A DNA stretch of 64,000 nucleotides from Actinomadura rudentiformis (lineage in GTDB: Bacteria; Actinomycetota; Actinomycetes; Streptosporangiales; Streptosporangiaceae), in NCBI RefSeq assembly GCF_008923185.1, contig NZ_WBMT01000030.1, forward strand, positions 1-64,000. Reading direction: 5' to 3'. Below the pieces are notes generated by a model. The model saw only the letters and a program-made list of their open reading frames with translations, was not told where the DNA came from and did not search any database. Shown here in pieces: positions 35,717-42,641 of the stretch. Positions within the stretch are counted from its first letter, which is position 1. Every line of letters starts with the position of its first letter. The position numbers and the translations under genes are program-made.

Positions 35717-37528
35717 CTAGAAGACCTCAGTGCTGGGGACCGAGGTATAGCCGGACGCCTGGAGGTTGAAGAGCCTGGCGTACTCACCTTGGGCCGACAG
35801 CAGCGTTTCGTGGTCTCCGACCTCCACGATGACTCCATCGGACAGGACGACGATGGTGTCCGCGGACCGTACGGCGCCGAGCCGGTGCGAGATGAGCAGG
35901 CTCGTTCTGCCCGAACGGTGCCGTTTCAGCGAACTGTGGATCTCGTGTTCGGCCTCGGCGTCGAGTCCCGCGGCGGGTTCGTCGAGGATCATGAGGTCAC
36001 GCTTGTCCCTCAGGAAGGCGCGGGCGAGGGCGAGGCGCTGCCACTGGCCGCCGGAGAGCGGAACGCCTGTCTCCGGGTCATCGGTGTCGCCCTCGAAGGA
36101 GTAGAAGACGCGGCTCAGCAGGGTCTCGTACCCTCGCGGCAGAGTGGCGATCTTTTCGTGAATGCCCGCGCGTTGTGCGGCGGCATGGACGAGGGCACGT
36201 TCATCGCGTTTCGCGAGGTCGCCCAGCTCGATGTTCTCGGCCGCGGTGAGGTCGTAGGTCATGTAATCCTGGAACACGATCCCGATGCGTTCCCGTAGTC
36301 CGGCTATGTCGAGGTCACGGATATCGACGCCGTCCCAACGGATCGATCCTCGTGTCGGATCGTAGAACCGGCATATCAGGCTCACCAGGGTTGATTTTCC
36401 GGCCCCGTTCAAGCCCACCAGCGCGAGGGTCTCGCCTTTGGCGATCCGCAGGTTGACGCCTTTCAGCACCCAGGGGTGATCCGCAGAGTAGCGGAACCAT
36501 ACATTGCGGAGTTCGATCTCGTTTTCCAGTGGTGTGACCGCTCGCGGGCGAGACGGAGCCGACAGGTCGGATTCCGCCTTTACGACCGTGCGGAAATGGT
36601 CGAACATCAGGATCGACTCGTGGCACCGGGCGATCGCGCCCGCGGATTCGAGCAGCGCGGCCTGAACGCCGTTGATGGCGGCGACGAAGAGTGTTATGTC
36701 GCCCACGGTGACCGTTCCGGCTTTGGCGGCCAGGATGCTCCAGAGGAGCACGGCCGCGGACAGGACCGCCCCCATCAACCCGAGCGACGACTGGCTGAGA
36801 AGTTCCCTGCGGTCCACTCGTTTCTTCGCGGCGTTCGCTTTCCGCCGTTCACCCAGCAGGCGGTCGCGGAAGTACGAGCCGAGGCCGAAGATGCGCACTT
36901 CCTTCGCGGCCTCGACGCTCGTCAGGAGCTGTGCGTAGAAAAGCTCGCGGCGCTCCACGGGACCGATCTCCCAGAACATCGCCGCCCGACGTCTCGATAT
37001 GACGATCTCGGAGACGAGCATGGGGATGCCGCTGAACATCACCAGGCAGGTGATCCACGGGCTGATCACCAGCATGGCTCCCAGGAACCCGACGATCGTG
37101 ATCACTGCCTGGACGAGGGCGAGCAGGCCCTCGACCGTCTGGTTGGGGCTCGTGGCCGCCGACTGCTGGGCGAGCCGCAGGCGGTCCAGGAACGCCGGGT
37201 CCTCGAACCGCGCCAGGCCGGTGAAGCCGTTCACCGCGGTGAGCAGCCGGTCCTGGGCGACGAGGCCGACCTGCCGGTCCAGTTCGGCTCGCAGGTACCG
37301 GGTGAGGTGCGGGATCACCGCGGCGCTGAGACCGGCCAGGCCAAGCCCGAACGTGTAGCCGACCAGCGTGCCCGTGCGCTGTCCCTGGACCAGGCCATCG
37401 ATGATCAATTTGGTCAGCCAGGCGACGGCGACCGGCCCCGCGCCGGCGACCACGGCCAGCACGACATAGGCCGCGAAATGGAGAGGAGCCGCCCTCGCCG
37501 ACAGAGCGATCACACTGATGAGGCGCAC
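35717..37528 (-). CDS. ABC exporter, fused membrane and ATPase domains, no peptidase domain
   Basis: About 603 residues. The first half has around six membrane helices (for example AAYVVLAVVAGAGPVAVAWL). The ATPase half has Walker A LVGLNGAGKST, a Q-loop (GIVFQDYM), the signature LSGGQWQRLALARAF, Walker B LMILDEPAAGLD and the H-loop ISHRL. It is a type IV half-transporter acting as a homodimer. It lacks the N-terminal C39 peptidase of bacteriocin exporters, so leader removal needs a separate enzyme; an S26 peptidase is encoded two genes upstream. The GTG at 37528, after GGGAGG, is preferred to the GTG at 37603, which would start inside a hairpin. By inference it exports the cysteine-rich peptide encoded 140 nt upstream. 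Confidence 0.93.
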   Translation of the reverse strand: MRLISVIALSARAAPLHFAAYVVLAVVAGAGPVAVAWLTKLIIDGLVQGQRTGTLVGYTFGLGLAGLSAAVIPHLTRYLRAELDRQVGLVAQDRLLTAVNGFTGLARFEDPAFLDRLRLAQQSAATSPNQTVEGLLALVQAVITIVGFLGAMLVISPWITCLVMFSGIPMLVSEIVISRRRAAMFWEIGPVERRELFYAQLLTSVEAAKEVRIFGLGSYFRDRLLGERRKANAAKKRVDRRELLSQSSLGLMGAVLSAAVLLWSILAAKAGTVTVGDITLFVAAINGVQAALLESAGAIARCHESILMFDHFRTVVKAESDLSAPSRPRAVTPLENEIELRNVWFRYSADHPWVLKGVNLRIAKGETLALVGLNGAGKSTLVSLICRFYDPTRGSIRWDGVDIRDLDIAGLRERIGIVFQDYMTYDLTAAENIELGDLAKRDERALVHAAAQRAGIHEKIATLPRGYETLLSRVFYSFEGDTDDPETGVPLSGGQWQRLALARAFLRDKRDLMILDEPAAGLDAEAEHEIHSSLKRHRSGRTSLLISHRLGAVRSADTIVVLSDGVIVEVGDHETLLSAQGEYARLFNLQASGYTSVPSTEVF

Positions 37529-37602
37529 CGGGAACGGCCTCCCTTTCGGCCTAGCCGTCACTTTTGGCGTATCGGGAGTTTCACTCGCAGAACAGACGAG
37601 CA

Positions 37603-37649
37603 CTCCTCTCGGTGCACGCCTGCTCCAGGATGGCGTGCACCGAGAGGAG
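37603..37649 (-). terminator. 18-bp hairpin between peptide gene and exporter gene (attenuator candidate)
   Basis: Perfect 18-bp inverted repeat, arms 37603-37620 and 37632-37649, loop 11 nt. It lies directly after the peptide-gene stop on the minus strand and before the exporter's ribosome-binding site. A leaky terminator here would give more transcript of the peptide gene than of the exporter, as seen in several bacteriocin operons. It could also stabilise the 3' end of the peptide message. Confidence 0.8.
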
Positions 37650-37667
37650 AGCTGTTGTCCTGCTGGT

Positions 37668-37883
37668 TCAGCCGGTGCAGATCGCCACGCAGGACCTTCT
37701 CATCAGCAGAACGTCGCAACTTGCCTTGCGACAGTATTCGTATCTCATCTGACTCGCGGTCAGGCAGGACCCTACTGGTCCACACTGTACCCAGCAGTAC
37801 GGCTCACAGGCCGCGGCCGCAGTAGTACGTGGAACGACGGCCGATATCATGGCGTCAGCCGCCCGCCGAATAAATTTGATCAC
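37668..37883 (-). CDS. Cysteine-rich small peptide precursor (8 Cys), putative exported disulfide peptide
   Basis: A 71-residue ORF starting at GTG 37883. A ribosome-binding site (gggaaggg) lies 6 nt upstream, and the start overlaps the signal-peptidase stop as GTGA. Residues 1-25 form a leader: basic start (KFIRR), a short semi-hydrophobic stretch (AADAMISAVV, with an Asp) and TTAAAA, an A-x-A signal-peptidase site. Residues 26-71 hold eight cysteines at 26, 30, 34, 40, 51, 56, 65 and 69 (C-x3-C-x3-C-x5-C-x10-C-x4-C-x8-C-x3-C), enough for four disulfides. Neighbours encode a MauD-like thioredoxin, MauE, an S26 peptidase and an ABC exporter, which together explain oxidation, trimming and export. 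I do not recognise the peptide family. No lanthipeptide, cyclodehydratase or radical-SAM enzyme is nearby. Antimicrobial, signalling or metal-binding roles are all open. Confidence 0.82.
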   Translation of the reverse strand: MIKFIRRAADAMISAVVPRTTAAAACEPYCWVQCGPVGSCLTASQMRYEYCRKASCDVLLMRRSCVAICTG

Positions 37884-38401
37884 GGAGGACCCTTCCCAGA
37901 GTGTGATGGTCTTGTCGCGAATGCTCGGCTACCAGGCTGCGGTGCCCTTTGTACTTTCAGCGCATCGATCACTTCCTTTCTTCGTACGGCGACACCGATG
38001 ACCAAGTCGTTGGGAATGCAACCCCACGCCCTGGAGTCGCGGCTGTGCGGCCAATCTCCGAGCACGACCAGATGCTCAGCGGGCACGAATCTCGACTCTC
38101 CGGTGGTGGGGACGTGAGGCGGAACCGGGTCATCGGCTACAGCGGCAACGCGCTTGACGAGGAGCGGGTAGGGGGCGCCGGCGCCGTCGGGATTCCTGAT
38201 GGCGACGATGTCGCCGGGGCGGACGGAACGGCCCGGCACACGCACCATGAGCAGACGTTCGCCGTCAACCAGGGTGGGCTTCATGCTCCCGCCCCGCACT
38301 GTGACGAGGAGCAGATAACGCCTGGCCAGCGCAAGTAAAAGGGCGATCGGCGCTAGGCACGCGGCAAGGCTGAGCCGCTTCTTTGCCGGCCGCTTCTTCA
38401 C
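37880..38401 (-). CDS. S26-family signal peptidase I
   Basis: A 173-residue serine/lysine signal peptidase. A basic N-terminus (MKKRPAKKR) leads into one membrane helix (LSLAACLAPIALLLALA). The catalytic Ser lies in GGSMKPTL, the Lys in LLVKRVAAV, and GDWPHSRDSRAWG is the conserved C-terminal box. The active site should face the outside. The GTG at 38401 overlaps the previous stop as GTGA; a longer in-frame ORF exists but would cover the thioredoxin gene. The stop overlaps the GTG of the cysteine-rich peptide gene. It is short for a housekeeping LepB. Its place immediately before the peptide gene suggests it is dedicated to cutting that peptide's leader at the TTAAAA site (inference). Confidence 0.92.
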   Translation of the reverse strand: MKKRPAKKRLSLAACLAPIALLLALARRYLLLVTVRGGSMKPTLVDGERLLMVRVPGRSVRPGDIVAIRNPDGAGAPYPLLVKRVAAVADDPVPPHVPTTGESRFVPAEHLVVLGDWPHSRDSRAWGCIPNDLVIGVAVRRKEVIDALKVQRAPQPGSRAFATRPSHSGKGPP

Positions 38402-38943
38402 CGTGCGTCCACTTCCTGAACACGGGGCAAGCCTTCGAGTCCGTCGCAGGACACGGCGTTGGCCATGACGACCCCTTCCTTGAGCATCAGGAGGGTCGGG
38501 AAGGCGTTGACACCGAGTGCTGCCGCCGTCGAAGGCGGCCCTTCTTCGATGACGACGAAAGCATGGTCGTCGAACAAGGCGGCCAGTTCTCTCGCTTGCG
38601 CCGCGTCCCCCGCGATAAAGGCGAAGAACTGACCGGAGCCGTGCGAGAGACGGGCGAACTCGGGAAGTTGCTCCCGGCATGGTGCGCAACCGGTGTCGAA
38701 GAATCCGATGAAAGCCTCGCCAGAGCCGACCAGGGCCCTGTCGACAGGGCTGCCGTCCGTGGTCGTCGCCGAGAAGTCTTGCAAGGCGGTCCCCACCGGA
38801 GGGCTGGATGAAGGCAACGTACCGGTGGAGGCGAGTTCGGCGATCCGTGTTTCGTGCTCTTTGACGCGCCGGACGACGCCATAGGTGAAGAGCAGATTGA
38901 TGACGCCTATCACTGCGACGGCGGCGCTCATGCCTGTGCTCAT
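38398..38943 (-). CDS. Membrane-anchored thioredoxin-fold protein (TlpA/MauD-like)
   Basis: A 181-residue protein with an N-terminal membrane anchor (MSAAVAVIGVINLLFTYGVV) and a thioredoxin fold outside. It has PPVGTALQDFSATTTDGSPV, then FDTGCAPCREQLPEF with the redox pair CAPC near residue 86, and the cis-Pro region NAFPTLLMLKEGVV. The family performs thiol-disulfide exchange in the cell envelope. MauD, a relative, is required with MauE to mature the disulfide-rich small subunit of methylamine dehydrogenase. The ATG overlaps the mauE stop (ATGA), and the stop overlaps the peptidase start (GTGA). Likely role here: forming or reshuffling disulfides of the eight-cysteine peptide. A third cysteine (VSCDG) lies near the C-terminus. 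Confidence 0.92.
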   Translation of the reverse strand: MSTGMSAAVAVIGVINLLFTYGVVRRVKEHETRIAELASTGTLPSSSPPVGTALQDFSATTTDGSPVDRALVGSGEAFIGFFDTGCAPCREQLPEFARLSHGSGQFFAFIAGDAAQARELAALFDDHAFVVIEEGPPSTAAALGVNAFPTLLMLKEGVVMANAVSCDGLEGLPRVQEVDAR

Positions 38944-39479
38944 CGGCCATCAGCCCTTTGTGTGAATCGGATCAGCGAGAGGAGTTCGCCGAGGTGCATG
39001 AGGACAAGCGCCCAGAAGATGCCCACCGGGACGCTGATCATCAGCACCGCGGCATCCGCGGCGTGCTGACCGGAGGGCGAGATCGCCAAGCCCGACGCCG
39101 CCAGCACCAGCAGGATGGTGTTCCGGTAGAGATGCGCGGCCCCCACCGGCTCGACCGAGCTTCCGAAGCACTGACAGGAAGCCTGGTCGTTTCGTCTGAT
39201 GGCCCTCGCGATCATCCCTGAGAAGGCCACGAGCAGCAGGATGCACGCGATGAATCCGTATGTGGTGCCGTAAGGGATGAGCAACAAGGAGGCCACGGCG
39301 AACTCCGCGGCGATCACCAGGGCACCGACTCCCAGGGCGATTCTCGGCGGCACCAGGCCGGTCGCCTCAATCACGTTTCGAAAGGACCGCCAAGCTTCGA
39401 TCCGGTGAACCTTGCTCACACTCGCCACCAGGAAGGTGACGGCAAGCGCCACTCTGATGGAAACATCGAGAAAAGCCAT
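38940..39479 (-). CDS. MauE/DoxX-like redox-associated integral membrane protein
   Basis: A 179-residue membrane protein with about four or five helices (for example VALAVTFLVASVSKV, FIACILLLVAFSGMIARAI, TILLVLAASGLAI). A paired-cysteine motif SCQCFG occurs near residue 104 in a loop. MauE-type proteins are thought to pass electrons to or from a periplasmic thioredoxin partner, much like DsbB or VKOR. It has the best start in the operon: ATG at 39479 with GGAGG 4 nt upstream. Its stop overlaps the MauD/TlpA-like gene by ATGA. No methylamine dehydrogenase genes are present, so the pair has been recruited for another substrate, most simply the cysteine-rich peptide. Confidence 0.9.
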   Translation of the reverse strand: MAFLDVSIRVALAVTFLVASVSKVHRIEAWRSFRNVIEATGLVPPRIALGVGALVIAAEFAVASLLLIPYGTTYGFIACILLLVAFSGMIARAIRRNDQASCQCFGSSVEPVGAAHLYRNTILLVLAASGLAISPSGQHAADAAVLMISVPVGIFWALVLMHLGELLSLIRFTQRADGR

Positions 39480-39524
39480 TCAACCTCCACGCGGGAGTCA
39501 CCCGCGGTGTGCCGCCGATGTTGA

Positions 39525-40523
39525 TCATCTGGCGGGGTCGGGAATCCTGTCAGTGTTTCTCTGTGCAGACTGTGTGTCCGTCCGTGCATCCCAGACGTCA
39601 TGGCGGTATTGCCCGGGAGGCATTCCGTAGGTGGCGCGGAAGAGCTTGCTGAAGTGAGCGCGCTCGGTGAATCCCCAACGGCTCGCGATGGCGTGGATGG
39701 GCCGCCCGCTCAGCGCCGGGTCCGCCAGGTCCTGCCGGCAACGCTCAAGCCGGCGTCGCCTGATCCACGCCGTGACGGTGTGCCCGCCTTGGTCCTGGAA
39801 CAGCTTGTGCAGATGGCGCAGTGAAATCTGATGGGCGTCGGCGATGCTCTGCGGGGTCAGCCTCGGGTCGTCCAGGTGCTGCTCGATGAAGCCGTGGATC
39901 TTTGTGACCAGCGGCGATTCAGGTGCCCCCACCTCACGGGTGCACAACGCGGCGATCAAGTCGAGCAGAACCCGGCTGATGGTGGCCCGCTCCGGGGCCG
40001 TGCACTCGCCGGCATGCCGCATCACGACGTTCAGATAGCGCGAGAGCAAGGCCCCCGTGGCCTCGCCGGCGCTGATCGGCACACCAACCAGGCTGTCGAC
40101 CGCACTCGGCAGCGCGGAGCGCGGGAACTGCACGCGAACGGAGATGGCCAGCCCAGGCGCTGCCCGGCTTTCAAAGGGATGCGAACTCGTGCGCAAGAAG
40201 AGCCGCCCTGGCCCCACCTCCACATGCCGGCCGCACTGCGTGTGCCAGACCGAGCCGGCCCGCACCAGGCAAAGTTGATATACCTCGGGATTCCACTGCC
40301 GGATCAACCGCTCCGTTCGCGTCACCCGGATTCCGGAACTGATGAGTTCCGATATCCGCACCGCACCCAGCTCCATGTGCCGGTACGTCGCGTGAAAGTC
40401 CTCGTCCGAATCGTTTCGGAGCTCGACCGGGAACTCCGTCTCCGACAACATCTCCTGCCAGCACGCCAGGCGCTCCAGTCGTAGTGTGTCGATCTCGAAC
40501 AACGCCGAGTCACCCCACGCCAT
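39525..40523 (-). CDS. AraC-family transcriptional regulator, probable peptide-operon regulator
   Basis: A 332-residue regulator. The N-terminal cupin-like sensing region is of the AraC_binding_2 type (VEVGPGRLFLRTSSHPFES). The C-terminal double helix-turn-helix contains TPQSIADAHQISLRHLHKLF and AIASRWGFTERAHFSKLFR followed by YGMPPGQYR. The ATG at 40523 has GGAG 6 nt upstream. It lies 45 nt before mauE on the same strand, so it may be the first gene of the peptide operon and regulate it. It is clearly paralogous in its C-terminus to the AraC-type protein encoded about 1 kb away. The effector is unknown. Confidence 0.93.
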   Translation of the reverse strand: MAWGDSALFEIDTLRLERLACWQEMLSETEFPVELRNDSDEDFHATYRHMELGAVRISELISSGIRVTRTERLIRQWNPEVYQLCLVRAGSVWHTQCGRHVEVGPGRLFLRTSSHPFESRAAPGLAISVRVQFPRSALPSAVDSLVGVPISAGEATGALLSRYLNVVMRHAGECTAPERATISRVLLDLIAALCTREVGAPESPLVTKIHGFIEQHLDDPRLTPQSIADAHQISLRHLHKLFQDQGGHTVTAWIRRRRLERCRQDLADPALSGRPIHAIASRWGFTERAHFSKLFRATYGMPPGQYRHDVWDARTDTQSAQRNTDRIPDPAR

Positions 40524-40751
40524 CAGATCTCCAAGAATCTGCAGGCACTACCGAGCGATCGCCCCCGCTCGCACTCCTCACCTGAGGCAGATGGCGACCA
40601 CCGCGACTCCAGTGACCGAGCCGACGGACCCGGCCATGATGCGTCGAACGCAGCGCCTGTCTCTCGACGATGCGCGCACGGTTACCGAACATCCGTGCAC
40701 TACGGAACGTAAGGATGTAATCGCAGACAGTCAATGGATGGGTGCATTGAC

Positions 40752-40786
40752 AAGAAGGGGAGCGGCCAAAGGCCGCTCCCCTTCTT
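40752..40786. terminator. Strong intrinsic terminator downstream of the cutinase gene
   Basis: Perfect 16-bp stem (40752-40767 and 40771-40786) with a 3-nt aaa loop. The outer A/T pairs and a following t-rich run give a classic terminator in the plus direction, and a shorter T-run in the minus direction. It begins 11 bp past the minus-strand cutinase stop, so it most likely ends that transcript and insulates the AraC promoter. Confidence 0.9.
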
Positions 40787-40796
40787 TTGTTTGCTT

Positions 40797-41468
40797 TTAG
40801 AGCTTGCTGATGGCGAAATCGGCGGCCTCGTTGGCGTTACCGCCGTAGCTCAGGTGTGCCAGGACGTTGAATCCGTTTCCGCAAACCGGGTCACCGGCAG
40901 CGCAGAAGTCCTTGGCCCGGTTCCAGTAAGGGGTGCTGAGTGGCGTCGTGATGTTCTTTCCGATGAGGTGGCTCGGGTCGCCGAAGACCATGACGGCGGC
41001 GATACGGGATTCGAACTCGGACGGAATCGTGGTCTTGGCGTCACCCAGGCTCTTCAGGCCGATCGCGTTGTCGACGACGAAGGCGCCCTGGGAGTAGCCG
41101 ACGAGCACGAACTTCTGGCTGGGGCAGGACTGGGCCTGTTGCTTGATGTGGTTGACCAGGTCGATCGTGCCCTTGGAGGGGCCGCTGAGGTCGATGCTGG
41201 CCGGGTATTTGACCGAGTACAGGCTCGTCGACCTGAGTGGCTGCAGCTTGCGCTTCATGGTGTTGTACACCTGGTCTCCGACGATGAGACCGGCGGTCCC
41301 GGGCTCGAACGTTCCGCGTGCGGAGACGACCTCGACGGTCGTGCACGCCGCCGCCTGTGCGGGAGTCGCCGCAGTGATGGCGAGTCCGCCTCCGCAGACC
41401 AGAATTGCTGACGCGGTGGCGATCCGCGTACTCGCACGTCGTTGTTTCCGGGACCAGGGAATGCGCAT
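40797..41468 (-). CDS. Secreted cutinase-family serine esterase
   Basis: A 223-residue exported hydrolase. The basic start (RIPWSRKQRR) leads to a hydrophobic core (TASAILVCGGGLAITAA) and a signal-peptidase site at TPAQAA. The mature enzyme starts at the ACTTVEVVSARGTFEPG region. The catalytic Ser is in VGYSQGA, Asp in GDPVCGNG and His in LAHLSYGG, with cysteines in pairs as in cutinases. Expected activity: hydrolysis of cutin, polyesters or short-chain lipid esters outside the cell. The ATG at 41468 has agagg 7 nt upstream; the in-frame start at 41525 has none. It is a single-gene transcript with its own strong terminator. Confidence 0.93.
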   Translation of the reverse strand: MRIPWSRKQRRASTRIATASAILVCGGGLAITAATPAQAAACTTVEVVSARGTFEPGTAGLIVGDQVYNTMKRKLQPLRSTSLYSVKYPASIDLSGPSKGTIDLVNHIKQQAQSCPSQKFVLVGYSQGAFVVDNAIGLKSLGDAKTTIPSEFESRIAAVMVFGDPSHLIGKNITTPLSTPYWNRAKDFCAAGDPVCGNGFNVLAHLSYGGNANEAADFAISKL

Positions 41469-41546
41469 CGAGCACCTCTTCGCTTGCGGGGGATGGAGCG
41501 AGAAAGCAAGCGAGAGACTAATCACCCGGAAAATGTAATAAACTAG

Positions 41547-42524
41547 TTATTCGACAAAGTTTTGTCTTTTACTTGTCAGGTGGCTGAGGGTGTCGCCGGG
41601 GCGGAAGCGGGCGCGGAACTCCCGGGGAGACAGGCCGAACTCGGCCTTGAAGAGCTTGCCGAAATGGCTGGGGTCGTGAATGCCCCAGCGGGCCGCCACG
41701 GCGTACGACGGAAGGTGGGACAGGGCGGGATCGGCAAGGTCCCGGCGGATGCGGTCCAGGCGCCTCCGCCGGATGTGATCGCCCAGTGTCTCGCCCTGCT
41801 TCTGGAACAGGACGTGCAGGGTGCGGACCGAGATGTGGTGGGCGGCTGCGATCTGCGCTGGTGAGAACTGCCGGTCCAGGTGCCGGTCGATGTGTTCGAG
41901 GATCCGCTCCAGCGTGCGCGTGTGGGAGGGCTGCGCGGGCCGGCCGCCGTGCTCGCGGACGAGGGTCCGGACGACGCCCGTGACGTGCTCGCCCATCTCT
42001 CCCCTCGACAGCGGTCCGAGGTGGTGGCCCCGGTGGGCGAGCTCGACGAGCATCGAGGACAGGATCCGGCCGCAGGGAGAGCGGCTGAGCTCCGGGTTCG
42101 CCACGGTGTTCGGGATCCGTTGCGCGAGCGAGATCGTGCCGGGGTCCAGCCGTACCACGAGCCAGCGGTAGGCGTCGCCGAGGTCCAGACGGTACGGGTG
42201 CCCGCCGCTGTAGAAGACGACGTCGCCTGGAGACAGGGGGCACACGCGGCCGTCCTGCTCGATCGTCCCGTCACCTTCCAGCATCAGGCCCAGTGCGATG
42301 CCGAAGTCCTGCGCCAAGGGCGCCGTGTGCGGGCTGACTTGTGCCGGTTGCTCGCCGGCGATGTCGCATGCGGTGAGAGCGCCGAACCGGTGGAGGCGGG
42401 TGTCGGCGGCGTAGGGAGTCGTCGTCCGCACCAGGACGGCGTCGAACGCCTTGGCGGGGTCGCGGACGTCGGGGTCCATGTAGCCGTAGACGATCGTGCC
42501 GTCCGGGCGGGCTTCGAGGGGCAT
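41547..42524 (-). CDS. AraC-family transcriptional regulator of the divergent transporter-amidase operon
   Basis: About 325 residues. The N-terminal sensing domain contains LSPGDVVFYSGGHPYRLDLG. The C-terminal AraC helix-turn-helix pair has SPAQIAAAHHISVRTLHVLF and ARWGIHDPSHFGKLFKAEFG followed by LSPREFR. The ATG at 42524 carries a strong GAGGAGG 5 nt upstream and leaves 117 bp for divergent promoters. The frame stays open to a GTG at 42641, which would abut the permease start. Its place opposite the liv-type operon suggests that it senses an amide or its product and controls that operon (inference). Confidence 0.92.
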   Translation of the reverse strand: MPLEARPDGTIVYGYMDPDVRDPAKAFDAVLVRTTTPYAADTRLHRFGALTACDIAGEQPAQVSPHTAPLAQDFGIALGLMLEGDGTIEQDGRVCPLSPGDVVFYSGGHPYRLDLGDAYRWLVVRLDPGTISLAQRIPNTVANPELSRSPCGRILSSMLVELAHRGHHLGPLSRGEMGEHVTGVVRTLVREHGGRPAQPSHTRTLERILEHIDRHLDRQFSPAQIAAAHHISVRTLHVLFQKQGETLGDHIRRRRLDRIRRDLADPALSHLPSYAVAARWGIHDPSHFGKLFKAEFGLSPREFRARFRPGDTLSHLTSKRQNFVE

Positions 42525-42641
42525 GAGCTCCTCCTCTGCGCTCCAGTACCAGAAGTGTGCGCTGTCGTGCCAACACGGCCTTCCGGAGTGGCCGATATTG
42601 CCATTCATCTCCTGTTCGCGGAAGAGGAAGGACGTCGCCAC
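42525..42641. promoter_or_regulatory. Divergent promoter region between AraC regulator and transporter operon
   Basis: 117 bp between the preferred AraC start and the permease GTG. It ends in a cacgtg hexamer that gives a GTG on each strand. No -10/-35 elements could be assigned with confidence. The AraC protein probably binds here. Confidence 0.45.

Noticed and set aside
33121..35838. 905-codon version of the acyl-CoA oxidase frame
   Set aside because: The first 220 residues look non-coding and overlap the S4-protein gene on the same strand in another frame. The SD-backed ATG at 35172 is better.
37518..38117. 199-codon plus-strand frame across the peptide gene
   Set aside because: It crosses the hairpin and three well-supported minus-strand genes, has no recognisable domain and no plausible start signal.
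37880..38950. 356-codon version of the signal-peptidase frame
   Set aside because: The upstream half overlaps the thioredoxin-fold gene in another frame and has no signal-peptidase features. GTG 38401 forms a clean GTGA overlap.
35717..40523. Reading the peptide operon as a lanthipeptide or other classical RiPP cluster
   Set aside because: No LanB, LanC, LanM, YcaO, radical-SAM or glycosyltransferase gene lies in the operon. Disulfide chemistry alone explains the gene set.
41547..42641. GTG at 42641 as the start of the second AraC gene
   Set aside because: It would abut the permease start on the other strand and leave no promoter space. ATG 42524 has a much stronger SD.
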